64,000 bases of DNA. Source: Pedobacter sp. Leaf170. GTDB taxonomy: Bacteria > Bacteroidota > Bacteroidia > Sphingobacteriales > Sphingobacteriaceae. Below the pieces are notes generated by a model, which did no database searches, had not been told where the DNA came from, and saw only the letters and a list, made by a program, of their open reading frames with translations. Every line of letters starts with the position of its first letter. Position 1 is the stretch's first letter. The DNA lies in the NCBI RefSeq assembly GCF_920984665.1, contig NZ_CAKLBP010000002.1, forward strand, positions 310,001-374,000. Reading direction: 5' to 3'. Position numbers and translations under genes: made by a program. Below, one piece after another: positions 35,772-43,897 of this stretch.

Positions 35772-36596
35772 CTAGGCCTCCTGTAAATTCCCTATTGCTT
35801 TGTTTAAGAAATTTGGAAGAATAACGCTTTGTGTGAGTACAATTCTATCCGGGTCATCTAAACTATTTAGCATGTCGAAATATTTTGCTTCGCCATGGGT
35901 ATCAACAATGGCCTTTTTCTTTTCATCTTGTAGTAAATACATCTTCATGCCAATGGGATCAGCTTCCGGATGAAATTGAGTGCCAATGATTTCTTCGGTG
36001 AAACGAATTGACATCATGCAACGTTCCAGATCAACATGTTTACGCTCTTTTTCGATTGCTAACAATTTTGCTCCTTTTGCATTAAAAGCATCCAGATTAG
36101 GTTCGATTACCTGCCAATCTCTACTATCAACAGAATAGAAAGGGTTTGTAATTCCATCGAAAATTTCATCCTGCTCACCATCATTTGTCAAAGTGATAGG
36201 GAAAATACCAAAAGCGTTTGAACGCCTTTCGGTTACATTACCCAAATTATATTTTCTACAAGCCAATTGAAAAGAGTGGCAAATTAAGAAAGCATATTTC
36301 TTTTCTTCATTAGCTGAGTTAAAATTCTCAACCTGATCTAAAAGATTAAAAAAATCATTCTCCCATTTTTCACCCTTGCTTTCTATTGGGCTTCCCGGAC
36401 CACCGCTAGAAATGTAAGCATCGTAGTCAATGCCCGGAATTTGTCCTTTTTGTCTTAAATCAAAAATATCGAATGTTAAATTGATATTGTTTTCAGTTCT
36501 AAACCGGGATAAAATTTCCTGTATTCCCCGCATGCCCTGATTTGGAGCGCCGTTATTCATATCAATAACAGCGACCCTTAAGCTCCTTTTATCCAT
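35772..36596 (-). CDS. Class I glutamine amidotransferase-like protein
   Basis: The 274-residue protein has a class I amidotransferase fold: oxyanion-region YISSGGPGSP (about 60-69), nucleophile elbow FLICHSFQLACR with the catalytic Cys (about residue 105), and the His-Glu pair in GTQFHPEADP (about 205-214). So the Cys-His-Glu triad looks intact, but the elbow is ICHSFQ and not the usual GxCxGxQ, which suggests a substrate other than plain glutamine or a gamma-glutamyl hydrolase role. It starts 7 bases after the stop of the GCS2-ligase gene, so the two are translated together. Confidence 0.82.
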   Translation of the reverse strand: MDKRSLRVAVIDMNNGAPNQGMRGIQEILSRFRTENNINLTFDIFDLRQKGQIPGIDYDAYISSGGPGSPIESKGEKWENDFFNLLDQVENFNSANEEKKYAFLICHSFQLACRKYNLGNVTERRSNAFGIFPITLTNDGEQDEIFDGITNPFYSVDSRDWQVIEPNLDAFNAKGAKLLAIEKERKHVDLERCMMSIRFTEEIIGTQFHPEADPIGMKMYLLQDEKKKAIVDTHGEAKYFDMLNSLDDPDRIVLTQSVILPNFLNKAIGNLQEA

Positions 36597-36603
36597 AATA
36601 ATT

Positions 36604-37704
36604 TTACTTTGCGCCTATAAGTGTCTGTGTGGTAATGTAATCTACCACGGCCTCAAAGTTACCGGTTTGTTCGTAAACTGCCAACTGTCTGTCTGCACCT
36701 GTACCGTGTTCTAAAATTTTATGTACATAATTAAGGTCTTCTCTGCAACCTAAATCATCAACAACATCATCTACAAAATCTAAAAGTTCTAAAACCAGAT
36801 TTCGGCAATTTACCTCCATCTCTTTACCAAAATCAATTAAATTTCCATCTATTCCATATCTTGCAGCACGCCATTTGTTCTCGTTGATTAAGGCACGGGA
36901 GTAATTTATGAAAGTCATGTTTTGCAAACGCAGTTTATACAGCTTGGCGCAAAGTGCCTGAAACAGGGCCGTAAAAGCCATCGTTTCATCAATTAACATT
37001 GGGCAATCGCAAATTCTAAATTCTACCGTATCAAAAAATGGATGTACACGAATATCCCACCAGATTTTTTTTGCATTATCCATGCAACGGGTTTTAATCA
37101 GCAGTTTAACATAGTTATCATAATCTTCTATGCTGTTAAAAATATCAGGAATTCCGGTGCGAGGGAATTTATCAAAAATCTTAGTTCTGAAAGATTTGTA
37201 ACCGGTATTTCTCGATTCCCAAAAAGGAGAATTTGTAGACAATGCAAAAACATGGGGAAGGAAATACCTTACCTGGTTTGCAATGTGTATGGCTAGCTCA
37301 CGCGATTGAAACCCGACATGAACGTGTAGACCAAAGATTAAGTTTGAACGTGCAGCTTCCTGCAGTTCGTTAACAATTTCATTATAGCGGGGATGTTCTG
37401 TTATCAATTGTTTTTCCCAATGAGAAAATGGGTGAGTTCCGGCGGCACCAATACGTAAGCCCTGCTCGCCTGCAAGCTGCGATACCGTATAGCGTAATTG
37501 CGAAATTTCCTTCCGGGCTTCGGTTGTTGTTTTGCAAATTCCGGTTCCGACTTCTACAACAGCCTGGTGCATTTCTGCTTTAACCTGGTCTTTATGTATT
37601 TTTTGTGCCGCCTCAACAATTTTTTGGTCGTGCGAGGTAAGTTCCCTGGTAACGGGATCAATTACCATATATTCTTCCTCTATACCAAGCGTAAATTCGT
37701 TCAT
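36604..37704 (-). CDS. Carboxylate-amine ligase, GCS2/YbdK family
   Basis: Relatives of plant/proteobacterial glutamate-cysteine ligase that join an amino group to a carboxylate with ATP. The 366 residues open with the family signature LGIEEEYMVIDPVTRELTSH (about 6-25) and continue with EMHQAVVEVGTGIC, RIGAAGTHPFSHW, FGLHVHVGF, TVEFRICDCP, and NKWRAARYGIDG near the C-terminus; all metal/ATP-site acidic residues I can recognise are present. The substrate is unknown; YbdK itself has weak glutamate-cysteine ligase activity. It is 29 bases after the ATP-grasp gene and 7 bases before the amidotransferase gene. Confidence 0.9.
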   Translation of the reverse strand: MNEFTLGIEEEYMVIDPVTRELTSHDQKIVEAAQKIHKDQVKAEMHQAVVEVGTGICKTTTEARKEISQLRYTVSQLAGEQGLRIGAAGTHPFSHWEKQLITEHPRYNEIVNELQEAARSNLIFGLHVHVGFQSRELAIHIANQVRYFLPHVFALSTNSPFWESRNTGYKSFRTKIFDKFPRTGIPDIFNSIEDYDNYVKLLIKTRCMDNAKKIWWDIRVHPFFDTVEFRICDCPMLIDETMAFTALFQALCAKLYKLRLQNMTFINYSRALINENKWRAARYGIDGNLIDFGKEMEVNCRNLVLELLDFVDDVVDDLGCREDLNYVHKILEHGTGADRQLAVYEQTGNFEAVVDYITTQTLIGAK

Positions 37705-37733
37705 CCTGATGGTTATTAAATTCTAAATCCCTT

Positions 37734-38786
37734 TTATTTCTTTGCTGCTGGCTTTTTTGGCTTAGCCGATGCTTTAGTTGCAACCGTTTTTTCAGGTGCT
37801 TTTTTAGCCGCAGGTTTAGTTGCTGCTTTAGCAACAAGCGGTCTTCCGGCTACTGATGCTTTAATATATTCTCCCCAGGTTAAATTATCCTGTCCATCTT
37901 TTTGCGCTTTAGCTCTTTCAATTGCATAATTAGCAGTAGTTTCTACAACCCAATCAAAGTTTTCTTGTCCAACGCTTTTTATATCAGCATCTGGCGCAGG
38001 GTTACAAAAATCAATCGCGATAGGCACACCATCACGAACTGCAAACTCTACCGTATTAAAATCGTAACCTAAATATTGGCAAAGTTTTAGGGTGTATTCT
38101 TCTACTGTTTTTAATAATTTTTCGCTTGATGGTTTGGTATCGACCGCATAGCGTAAGTGATGCGGGTTACGCGGGTCGTATTGCATAATGCGAACATGTT
38201 TGCCACCAATGCAATACACTCTGAAATATTCATCAAAAATTATTTCTTCTTGCAGCAACATCACCAGTTGCTCTGTGCCGCTATGTTTATCAAAAAAATC
38301 TTCCTTATCATGAAGTTTGTAAACATCTCTCCAGCCTCCACCATCAAATGGCTTCATATAAGCCGGAAAGCCTACATAATCAAAAATTTCATCCCAGTTT
38401 AAAGGCATTGTTAAGTTTGAAAATGAATCGCCGGTTGTGCCTGTTGGATGTTGTCTGGATGGAATCAACGCTGTTTTTGGAACTGGCACGCCAATTTGTT
38501 CGGCAAGTGAGTTGTTAAAAAACTTTTCATCGGCACTCCACCAAAATGGGTTGTTAATTACCGCAGTACCGGTTATGGCTGCATTTTTTAAAGAAGCACG
38601 ATAAAAAGGTACATCCTGCGAAATTCTATCAATGATTACAGAATAGCCCAAAGGTTGATTTTGTAATATTTTCTCAATTTTAACGGCTTCTGCAGTGATG
38701 CCTTTTTCAGCTTTTTGGTTAATTCTTTCAACTACCGCTTCTGGAAAAGAGCGTTCTTGTCCAAATAAAATCCCTATTTTTTTCAT
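37734..38786 (-). CDS. RimK-like ATP-grasp ligase with a Lys/Ala/Pro-rich tail
   Basis: The 350-residue protein has an N-terminal pre-ATP-grasp region (MKKIGILFGQERSFPEAVVE), a nucleotide-binding region with FPAYMKPFDGGGWRDVYK (about 139-156), and the catalytic part LQEEIIFDEYFRVYCIGGK, then FNTVEFAVRDGVPIAIDFCN with the metal-ligating Glu, Asp and Asn (about 243-262). These are the elements of a live ATP-grasp ligase. The last 35 or so residues (AAKKAPEKTVATKASAKPKK and on) are a basic, low-complexity tail like those of histone H1-like proteins, unusual for a metabolic ligase. It is 79 bases after the esterase and 29 before the GCS2 ligase. Confidence 0.85.
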   Translation of the reverse strand: MKKIGILFGQERSFPEAVVERINQKAEKGITAEAVKIEKILQNQPLGYSVIIDRISQDVPFYRASLKNAAITGTAVINNPFWWSADEKFFNNSLAEQIGVPVPKTALIPSRQHPTGTTGDSFSNLTMPLNWDEIFDYVGFPAYMKPFDGGGWRDVYKLHDKEDFFDKHSGTEQLVMLLQEEIIFDEYFRVYCIGGKHVRIMQYDPRNPHHLRYAVDTKPSSEKLLKTVEEYTLKLCQYLGYDFNTVEFAVRDGVPIAIDFCNPAPDADIKSVGQENFDWVVETTANYAIERAKAQKDGQDNLTWGEYIKASVAGRPLVAKAATKPAAKKAPEKTVATKASAKPKKPAAKK

Positions 38787-38865
38787 TCGTAATTTAGTTT
38801 AATTGTGTAACTGTTTATGGCATATAACCAGTTAATTCGTTTTATTGTTAAATTGTTTTCAGCAA

Positions 38866-39573
38866 CTATAATTGTGCAATATAATTTGGAAACATTTCTC
38901 TCCAAATTGGCCAGTCATGATCAGCATTCTGTCTGATGTCAAGCCAATGATCGATACCTTTTTGCGATAAAATACGCGACAGATTTTCGTTATCGCCCCT
39001 GCACATATCTCTATCAGTTGTACCTAAAACTATTTTCATGTAATGAAGTTCAGGGTTACTGTTATTCATCAGGTTATCAACAGGATTGTTAAAGTAAACA
39101 TCATCATTATAAAAACCATCAAGCTGGCCGGTAATATCAAAGGCACCGCTCATACTAAACATGTGGCTAACCAACCAGGGGTGCCGAAAAGCAAAGTTTG
39201 CGGCATGATAACCGCCAAAACTACAGCCTGCGGTAATAATTTTGCTATGGCCGGTTTCATGTCTGGCTAATGGCGCTACTTCTTCCAACAGGTATTTATC
39301 ATACCAAATGTGATTTTTTACTCTATCTGCGGGATGTATGCTTTTATTGTACCAGCTTAATTTATCAATACCATCCGGGCAGTATATTTTGATTTTACCT
39401 TCATTAATAAAACCCTCAACAGAATCAATTAATTTGAAGTCTTTGTTTTCAAAATATCGCCCCATACTTGTTGGGAACAGTAGAATAGGGATACCACCGT
39501 GACCAAAGATGAGCATGTCGATATCAGTATTTAAATTTTGGCTGTACCACCTTTTATGTTCTTCTTTAACCAT
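38866..39573 (-). CDS. Alpha/beta hydrolase, esterase family
   Basis: The 235-residue protein has the alpha/beta-hydrolase nucleophile elbow AGCSFGGYHAANFAFRHP (Ser about 123) with an acidic residue downstream and the catalytic histidine probably in NADHDWPIWR near the C-terminus. It resembles the putative-esterase group that includes esterase D and enterochelin esterases. There is no signal peptide, so it acts in the cytoplasm. First gene of the minus-strand ligase set, which suggests it trims or transfers an ester or acyl intermediate of that pathway (inference). Confidence 0.85.
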   Translation of the reverse strand: MVKEEHKRWYSQNLNTDIDMLIFGHGGIPILLFPTSMGRYFENKDFKLIDSVEGFINEGKIKIYCPDGIDKLSWYNKSIHPADRVKNHIWYDKYLLEEVAPLARHETGHSKIITAGCSFGGYHAANFAFRHPWLVSHMFSMSGAFDITGQLDGFYNDDVYFNNPVDNLMNNSNPELHYMKIVLGTTDRDMCRGDNENLSRILSQKGIDHWLDIRQNADHDWPIWREMFPNYIAQL

Positions 39574-39689
39574 ACAAAAATTTTAATGCTTTAAGGTATA
39601 AATTAAATTCTACAAAAATGAAAGCATTTGATCTAAAAAAGCTTATTACAAAAAATGGCAACTCATATTTAATAGTTTATCAAGATTTG

Positions 39690-39697
39690 TAACTTTG
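39690..39697 (+). promoter_or_regulatory. Candidate -7 box for the divergent esterase gene
   Basis: TAACTTTG is a full TAnnTTTG match, 47 bases before the ATG at 39745. No clear -33 box. The 171-base divergent region should also hold the promoter of the ligase operon on the minus strand, but I see no full match there. Confidence 0.45.
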
Positions 39698-39744
39698 CAA
39701 AAAAAATTGAGGCGGTTGCCATGTGATAGGGGGTTTGAATAATT

Positions 39745-40563
39745 ATGTACACTACAGTTTTATCGGTAAATATTAATACCAGTCATTTTAAGATTCCGTC
39801 GGCTTATTTAAAGCGTGAGGTTGAAATAGATATATATGCGCCTGAAGGCATTTTAGGCAATGAAAAAATTGAATTGTTATTACTGAACGATGGTCAGGAT
39901 GTAGCAAAGATGGATTTTGCGCAAATTTTGCAAAATGCGCACCTCAATAAAAGAAACCACAGATTGGTTGTTGTTGCCATTAAAGCATCTGTAGAGCGAT
40001 TAATGGAGTATGGCGTAGCCGGAGTGCCTGATTTTAAAGGCAGGGGCGCAAAAGCAAACTTATATTCAGATTTTATTATAAAGGAATTGATGCCCTTTGT
40101 AAAAAAGAAAATAGCAATGCCAATTGGTGGCAGAGTCGCTTTTGGTGGTTTTTCGTTAGGCGGTTTATCTGCTTTTGATATTGCCTGGAATAATCCTTCT
40201 GTTTTTGATACAATTGGTGTTTTTTCTGGTGCTTTTTGGTGGCGCAAAAAAGATTTGGCAGATGGTTACACTGATGCAGACAGGATTATGCATGAGCTTA
40301 TCGATACTACATCTACCAAACCAGATATGAAATTTTGGCTGATGACAGGAACGGAAGATGAAAAAGCCGACCGCAATAAAAACTTGATTATAGATTCTAT
40401 TGATGATACAATTGATGTGGTAAAATCGTTGTTGAAAAAGAACTACAAACGCCGCGAGCATATTTTTTATTATGAAAAAGTAGGTGGTAAGCACGATGTT
40501 GCAACCTGGGAGAGTGTAATGCCTGCATTTTTGGATTGGGCTTTCCCGAAAACGGGGATTTAA
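39745..40563 (+). CDS. Alpha/beta hydrolase, esterase family, divergent second copy
   Basis: The 272 residues carry the elbow RVAFGGFSLGGLSAFDIAWN (Ser about 139), an acidic region, and a C-terminal GGKHDVATWESVMPAFLDWA whose His is the likely base. It starts with a strand-rich region (FKIPSAYLKREVEIDIYAPE) like enterochelin-esterase-type proteins. It is divergent from the ligase operon and distantly related in fold to its first gene, so it may serve the same pathway. No signal peptide. Confidence 0.85.
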   Translation: MYTTVLSVNINTSHFKIPSAYLKREVEIDIYAPEGILGNEKIELLLLNDGQDVAKMDFAQILQNAHLNKRNHRLVVVAIKASVERLMEYGVAGVPDFKGRGAKANLYSDFIIKELMPFVKKKIAMPIGGRVAFGGFSLGGLSAFDIAWNNPSVFDTIGVFSGAFWWRKKDLADGYTDADRIMHELIDTTSTKPDMKFWLMTGTEDEKADRNKNLIIDSIDDTIDVVKSLLKKNYKRREHIFYYEKVGGKHDVATWESVMPAFLDWAFPKTGI

Positions 40564-40638
40564 GCCCTCTTGATTGGTTTTTAGTAACCTAGGGAGTTAA
40601 AATAATTGCTTAACTTGGTTTATCAGATTTGATTTGCC

Positions 40639-41082
40639 ATGAAAAAATTATTGCCTTTTTTATTTCTATCATTTTGTGCATTAACCGTAAATGCGCAAGA
40701 AAAAAATTCTTCTCAAAAAGCTGCGGAGCAAACTATTGTTGATTTCTTTGATGCTTTATCTGCTCTTGATTTCGAAAAAATGAAATACTATACCAAAGAT
40801 GTTGAATTTGTGGAGTATGGTGAAATTTGGAATTTGGATGTTTTGGTAGGTAGGCTAAAGCCAATGGTTGGTAAAGGCATTAAAAGAACCAACACATTAA
40901 AGTTTACAAAAACTGTAGTTGAAGATAACACGGCTTGGGTTATTTATTTTAATACTGCAGATTTAGAAATCAAGGATAGGAAAGATCAGGTAAAATGGTT
41001 AGAGAGTGTTGTTTTAGTTAAGGATGAAGGAAGATGGAAGATTTCACTTTTACATTCTACAGTTTTAAGCAATAAAAAATAA
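40639..41082 (+). CDS. Secreted NTF2-like (SnoaL/DUF4440-type) protein
   Basis: The 147 residues begin with a signal peptide (cleaved after TVNAQ, about 20), followed by an NTF2-like cone fold: AEQTIVDFFDALSALDFEKM, TAWVIYFNTADLEIKDR, and the C-terminal strand pair VLVKDEGRWKISLLHSTV. Such proteins are usually small-molecule-binding or of unknown function. It is probably periplasmic. It starts 75 bases after the esterase gene. Confidence 0.8.
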   Translation: MKKLLPFLFLSFCALTVNAQEKNSSQKAAEQTIVDFFDALSALDFEKMKYYTKDVEFVEYGEIWNLDVLVGRLKPMVGKGIKRTNTLKFTKTVVEDNTAWVIYFNTADLEIKDRKDQVKWLESVVLVKDEGRWKISLLHSTVLSNKK

Positions 41083-41123
41083 ACCGTCTTTAAAGCATTT
41101 TCTTATGCATTAAATACACACTA

Positions 41124-41903
41124 ATGAGAGAGAAAATTAATCGCATAATTTTTGGGCATGATACAAAAGGCGGGAAGCTATTTGATATTGTTTTATTATG
41201 GGTAATACTTGCCAGTGTGTTAATTGTTATTCTAGAGAGTATCCCATCTTTTCACAGCGCCTATTTTAAGTATTTTTATTATATCGAATGGATTATAACC
41301 ATTCTTTTTTCTCTGGAATATGTTGTAAGAATTTGGAGTACAAAAACTCCTTTCAGGTATATTTTTAGTTTTTGGGGTATAGTTGATTTGCTTTCTATTT
41401 TACCAACGTATCTTGAACTTGTTAACTTTGGTTTCCATTACTTGCTGGCAATAAGAATTTTTAGGTTACTACGAGTTTTTAGAATTTTAAAGCTAGTTAG
41501 ATTTAACCGCGAAGCGCAAAAATTGTTATTGGCATTAAATGCTAGTCGCCATAAAATGAGTGTTTTTTTAATGGCTGTTCTTACCATTATGGTTATCCTT
41601 GGTACTTTAATGTATGTAATTGAGGGTGGCGAAAACGGCTTCACCAGTATTCCTCAAAGTATTTATTGGGCAATTGTTACCGTAACAACTGTAGGGTTTG
41701 GAGATATTGTGCCGCAAACAGTTGCGGGTAAATTTCTTTCTTCAATTGCTATGATTATGGGCTATGCAATTATTGCCGTGCCAACAGGAATCATCACGGT
41801 AGAACTAGCTACAAAAAAATCTGAGGATAAAGTCTGCGAAGTTTGTAAACATGATAATCCTGATAATGCTAATTATTGTAACCAATGCGGATTAAAGTTT
41901 TAA
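41124..41903 (+). CDS. Voltage-gated-type potassium channel with C-terminal zinc ribbon
   Basis: The 259 residues have six membrane helices: S1-S4 (with the charged S4-like RIFRLLRVFRILKLVRFNRE, about 112-131), a pore loop with the potassium selectivity filter TVTTVGFGDIVP (about 187-198) and S6. The C-terminus adds CEVCKHDNPDNANYCNQCG (about 238-256), two CxxC pairs typical of a zinc ribbon. Family: ion transporter / Kv-like bacterial channel. The zinc ribbon may act as a cytoplasmic assembly or sensing module (inference). Confidence 0.9.
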   Translation: MREKINRIIFGHDTKGGKLFDIVLLWVILASVLIVILESIPSFHSAYFKYFYYIEWIITILFSLEYVVRIWSTKTPFRYIFSFWGIVDLLSILPTYLELVNFGFHYLLAIRIFRLLRVFRILKLVRFNREAQKLLLALNASRHKMSVFLMAVLTIMVILGTLMYVIEGGENGFTSIPQSIYWAIVTVTTVGFGDIVPQTVAGKFLSSIAMIMGYAIIAVPTGIITVELATKKSEDKVCEVCKHDNPDNANYCNQCGLKF

Positions 41904-41977
41904 GCTATCAATTTTGATGATGTGAAGATTGAGAAAAGTGATTTTCTTTGCGCTTTGCCAAACTGTAATTTCACAGT

Positions 41978-42430
41978 ATGATAAAAGGATTATTTGAAAC
42001 ACACCTCTTCGTAGAAAACCTAGAGCGGTCTGTCGATTTTTACAAAAATGTTTTAGGCTTAACAGAATGTAGTTATAATGATGATCGCAGAATTGCATTT
42101 TTTTGGATTGGTGAGCCGAAAGGCGCAATGTTAGGTTTATGGGAAAAGCCGAAAGAGGAAATAGATATTCGACATTTTGCTTTTGGCTGTGAAGTTGAAG
42201 ATGTACTAAATAAATCTGTTGATTTTTTGAAAACCAGAAACTTAAAGCCTTATAATTTTTTAAAGGATGGTAGCGAACAGCCAATGGTTTTTGCCTGGAT
42301 GCCAGCTTTAGCTATTTATTTTAAAGACCCCGATGGACACGATTTGGAGTTTATAGCTATTTTAGAAGGCGATGGTAAACCTGAATTGGGCGTAATTACC
42401 TATGATGAATGGCTGGAAAAAGCAAATTAG
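41978..42430 (+). CDS. VOC family protein (glyoxalase/dioxygenase-like)
   Basis: The 150-residue protein has the vicinal-oxygen-chelate fold: GLFETHLFVENLERSVDFYK at the start, then FYKNVLGLTECSYN, and IYFKDPDGHDLEFIAILEGD near the end. Metal ligands of the family are His near the start (His 8) and a Glu in DLEFIA. Substrate unknown; the family includes glyoxalase I and antibiotic-binding proteins. Its stop is 6 bases from the stop of the convergent protease gene. Confidence 0.88.
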   Translation: MIKGLFETHLFVENLERSVDFYKNVLGLTECSYNDDRRIAFFWIGEPKGAMLGLWEKPKEEIDIRHFAFGCEVEDVLNKSVDFLKTRNLKPYNFLKDGSEQPMVFAWMPALAIYFKDPDGHDLEFIAILEGDGKPELGVITYDEWLEKAN

Positions 42431-42436
42431 GCGGAC

Positions 42437-43579
42437 TTAAAAAATTGATTTTGTAATGTTCAGCTTTTCGCCTGTAACAGTTGTTACCGAAAACTGATCT
42501 TTTTTAGCTTGCTCCGCGTACCAAATTAAGAATTCGCATCTATCAGCAAAGCTCTCTGCATTACGGCCATTTAGTTCTTCTATAATTTGGCCTATGGTTA
42601 GTGATTGTGCTGAATGTTTCGAAGCACCATTTAAAGAAACAACTTCGATTTTATTTTTATCGTTAAAGTGAAAACCTGCATCAAAATTGGTTTGTTTAGG
42701 CGGGGTAACATTACTTGTTTGCAGCCAATATTTAAGCTCCGTATTGTTTAATATGATTTGATTGAAATACTTTCGGAGAAATGAAAGCCCAATTTTATTG
42801 TCGGTGTCATTCATCGCATTTATTTTAAAATCTTTTACGGCAACACCTCCAAAAACTACCGAATCAAGAAAAAAAGAATTAGTCGTTTTGCCTGCCGACA
42901 TAGAATTTAAACCCATTGAAGAACTTTTGCTGGGATAAATATTTTCTGGTGAAAGGTTGCCCATGATGTTTTTGGTGCTATTTGCTTTAATGTTCATTGT
43001 ACAGTTCCCGGCGAAACCAAAATCAATTAAAATATTATCTATAGCTATCCCATTTGCAATTAGTGAAGAAAAATGGCGGTTTCCTACAATCTTTAAATCC
43101 ATTTCTTTCATACCACTTTCCTGTGTGAAGGGCATTTTGGAAAAATAAACCTTGTTGTTCTGGAAATCGAATTTCCAATTTAATTTATTAATGATATCGC
43201 CGCCCAATAAGTAAGTTTTATTGCAAAATAAAAATGGCATATCTGCTACAACGCTCGTAACATCTGCGAAATTAAAAGAGCCAATTTTTAGGTTATCAAT
43301 TTTAGCTACATCTAGTTTGGCTGAGTTTTTCTGACTATCATTTATTCTCCTTGAACCCTTTAATTTTATTTTCGAATCATTTACATTTTTGCTGTTTACC
43401 ACACCAAGTGCAGCACCTGTATCAAATGCAAAATCGGTTTTTATACCATTTAAATAACCTTCAAAAACAACTAAACCTCGGGCCATACTAAAAGAAAGAC
43501 TATCTATTTGTTTCTCTTGTGCATATCCGTTTATAAAAAAGAAGCATACTGTAATTATTGAAAGTAATATTTTTCTCAT
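42437..43579 (-). CDS. Retropepsin-like aspartic protease with C-terminal PDZ-like region
   Basis: The 380 residues have a signal peptide (cleaved after NGYAQ, about 21), a first lobe with the catalytic motif FAFDTGAALGVV (about 50-61), and a second lobe in which the matching motif is ILIDFGFAGNC (about 178-188): DFG where a canonical pepsin-type protein would have DTG or DSG. A PDZ-like stretch follows (SLTIGQIIEELNGRNAESFA). Secreted or periplasmic. Substrates unknown. Convergent with the VOC gene. Confidence 0.8.
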   Translation of the reverse strand: MRKILLSIITVCFFFINGYAQEKQIDSLSFSMARGLVVFEGYLNGIKTDFAFDTGAALGVVNSKNVNDSKIKLKGSRRINDSQKNSAKLDVAKIDNLKIGSFNFADVTSVVADMPFLFCNKTYLLGGDIINKLNWKFDFQNNKVYFSKMPFTQESGMKEMDLKIVGNRHFSSLIANGIAIDNILIDFGFAGNCTMNIKANSTKNIMGNLSPENIYPSKSSSMGLNSMSAGKTTNSFFLDSVVFGGVAVKDFKINAMNDTDNKIGLSFLRKYFNQIILNNTELKYWLQTSNVTPPKQTNFDAGFHFNDKNKIEVVSLNGASKHSAQSLTIGQIIEELNGRNAESFADRCEFLIWYAEQAKKDQFSVTTVTGEKLNITKSIF

Positions 43580-43897
43580 GTGTTATGGTTTAATATATGA
43601 TGCTTTTTAGCAACTATAGGTTGCAAGTAAAATAAAATTTATAGCATTACCTAAGCCTATTTAAACCCGATGGCAGGGTAAATACTTTATGGTTGTAATT
43701 CCTTTCATAAGGCTTCAAATTAAAAACAAAAAGATTGGAGTGCACAGCGGGACAAAACCCTCCGTATATTTTACTGCAAATGCTTTTCTAATTATAAATG
43801 AGATAATTACAACATTATCATAGCATTAAATAGTAGGCTACATAGTAGAAAATCCATTTCTAAACACTATCTTTGCGCCAAATTTGAGGCGCATTTT
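43580..43897. other. Intergenic region before typA
   Basis: About 318 AT-rich bases between divergent genes. Apart from the typA -7 box and hairpin at its end (43868-43893), I see no RNA or coding feature. The middle part (about 43660-43770) is richer in G and C and may be a degraded dispersed repeat, but no second copy is in the window. Confidence 0.55.
43868..43893 (+). promoter_or_regulatory. typA -7 box overlapping a hairpin
   Basis: TATCTTTG at 43868-43875 is a full TAnnTTTG. A 6-bp inverted repeat, TGCGCC (43874-43879) and GGCGCA (43888-43893), begins inside the box and ends 4 bases before the ATG. It could be an operator or a chance overlap. Confidence 0.5.

Noticed and set aside
41892-42284. 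130-residue minus-strand frame opposite the VOC gene
   Set aside because: A shadow of the VOC coding sequence on the plus strand, which has the expected fold motifs.
43660-43770. Possible structured RNA or dispersed-repeat remnant before typA
   Set aside because: GC-richer than its surroundings, but no stable symmetrical fold and no second copy in the window.
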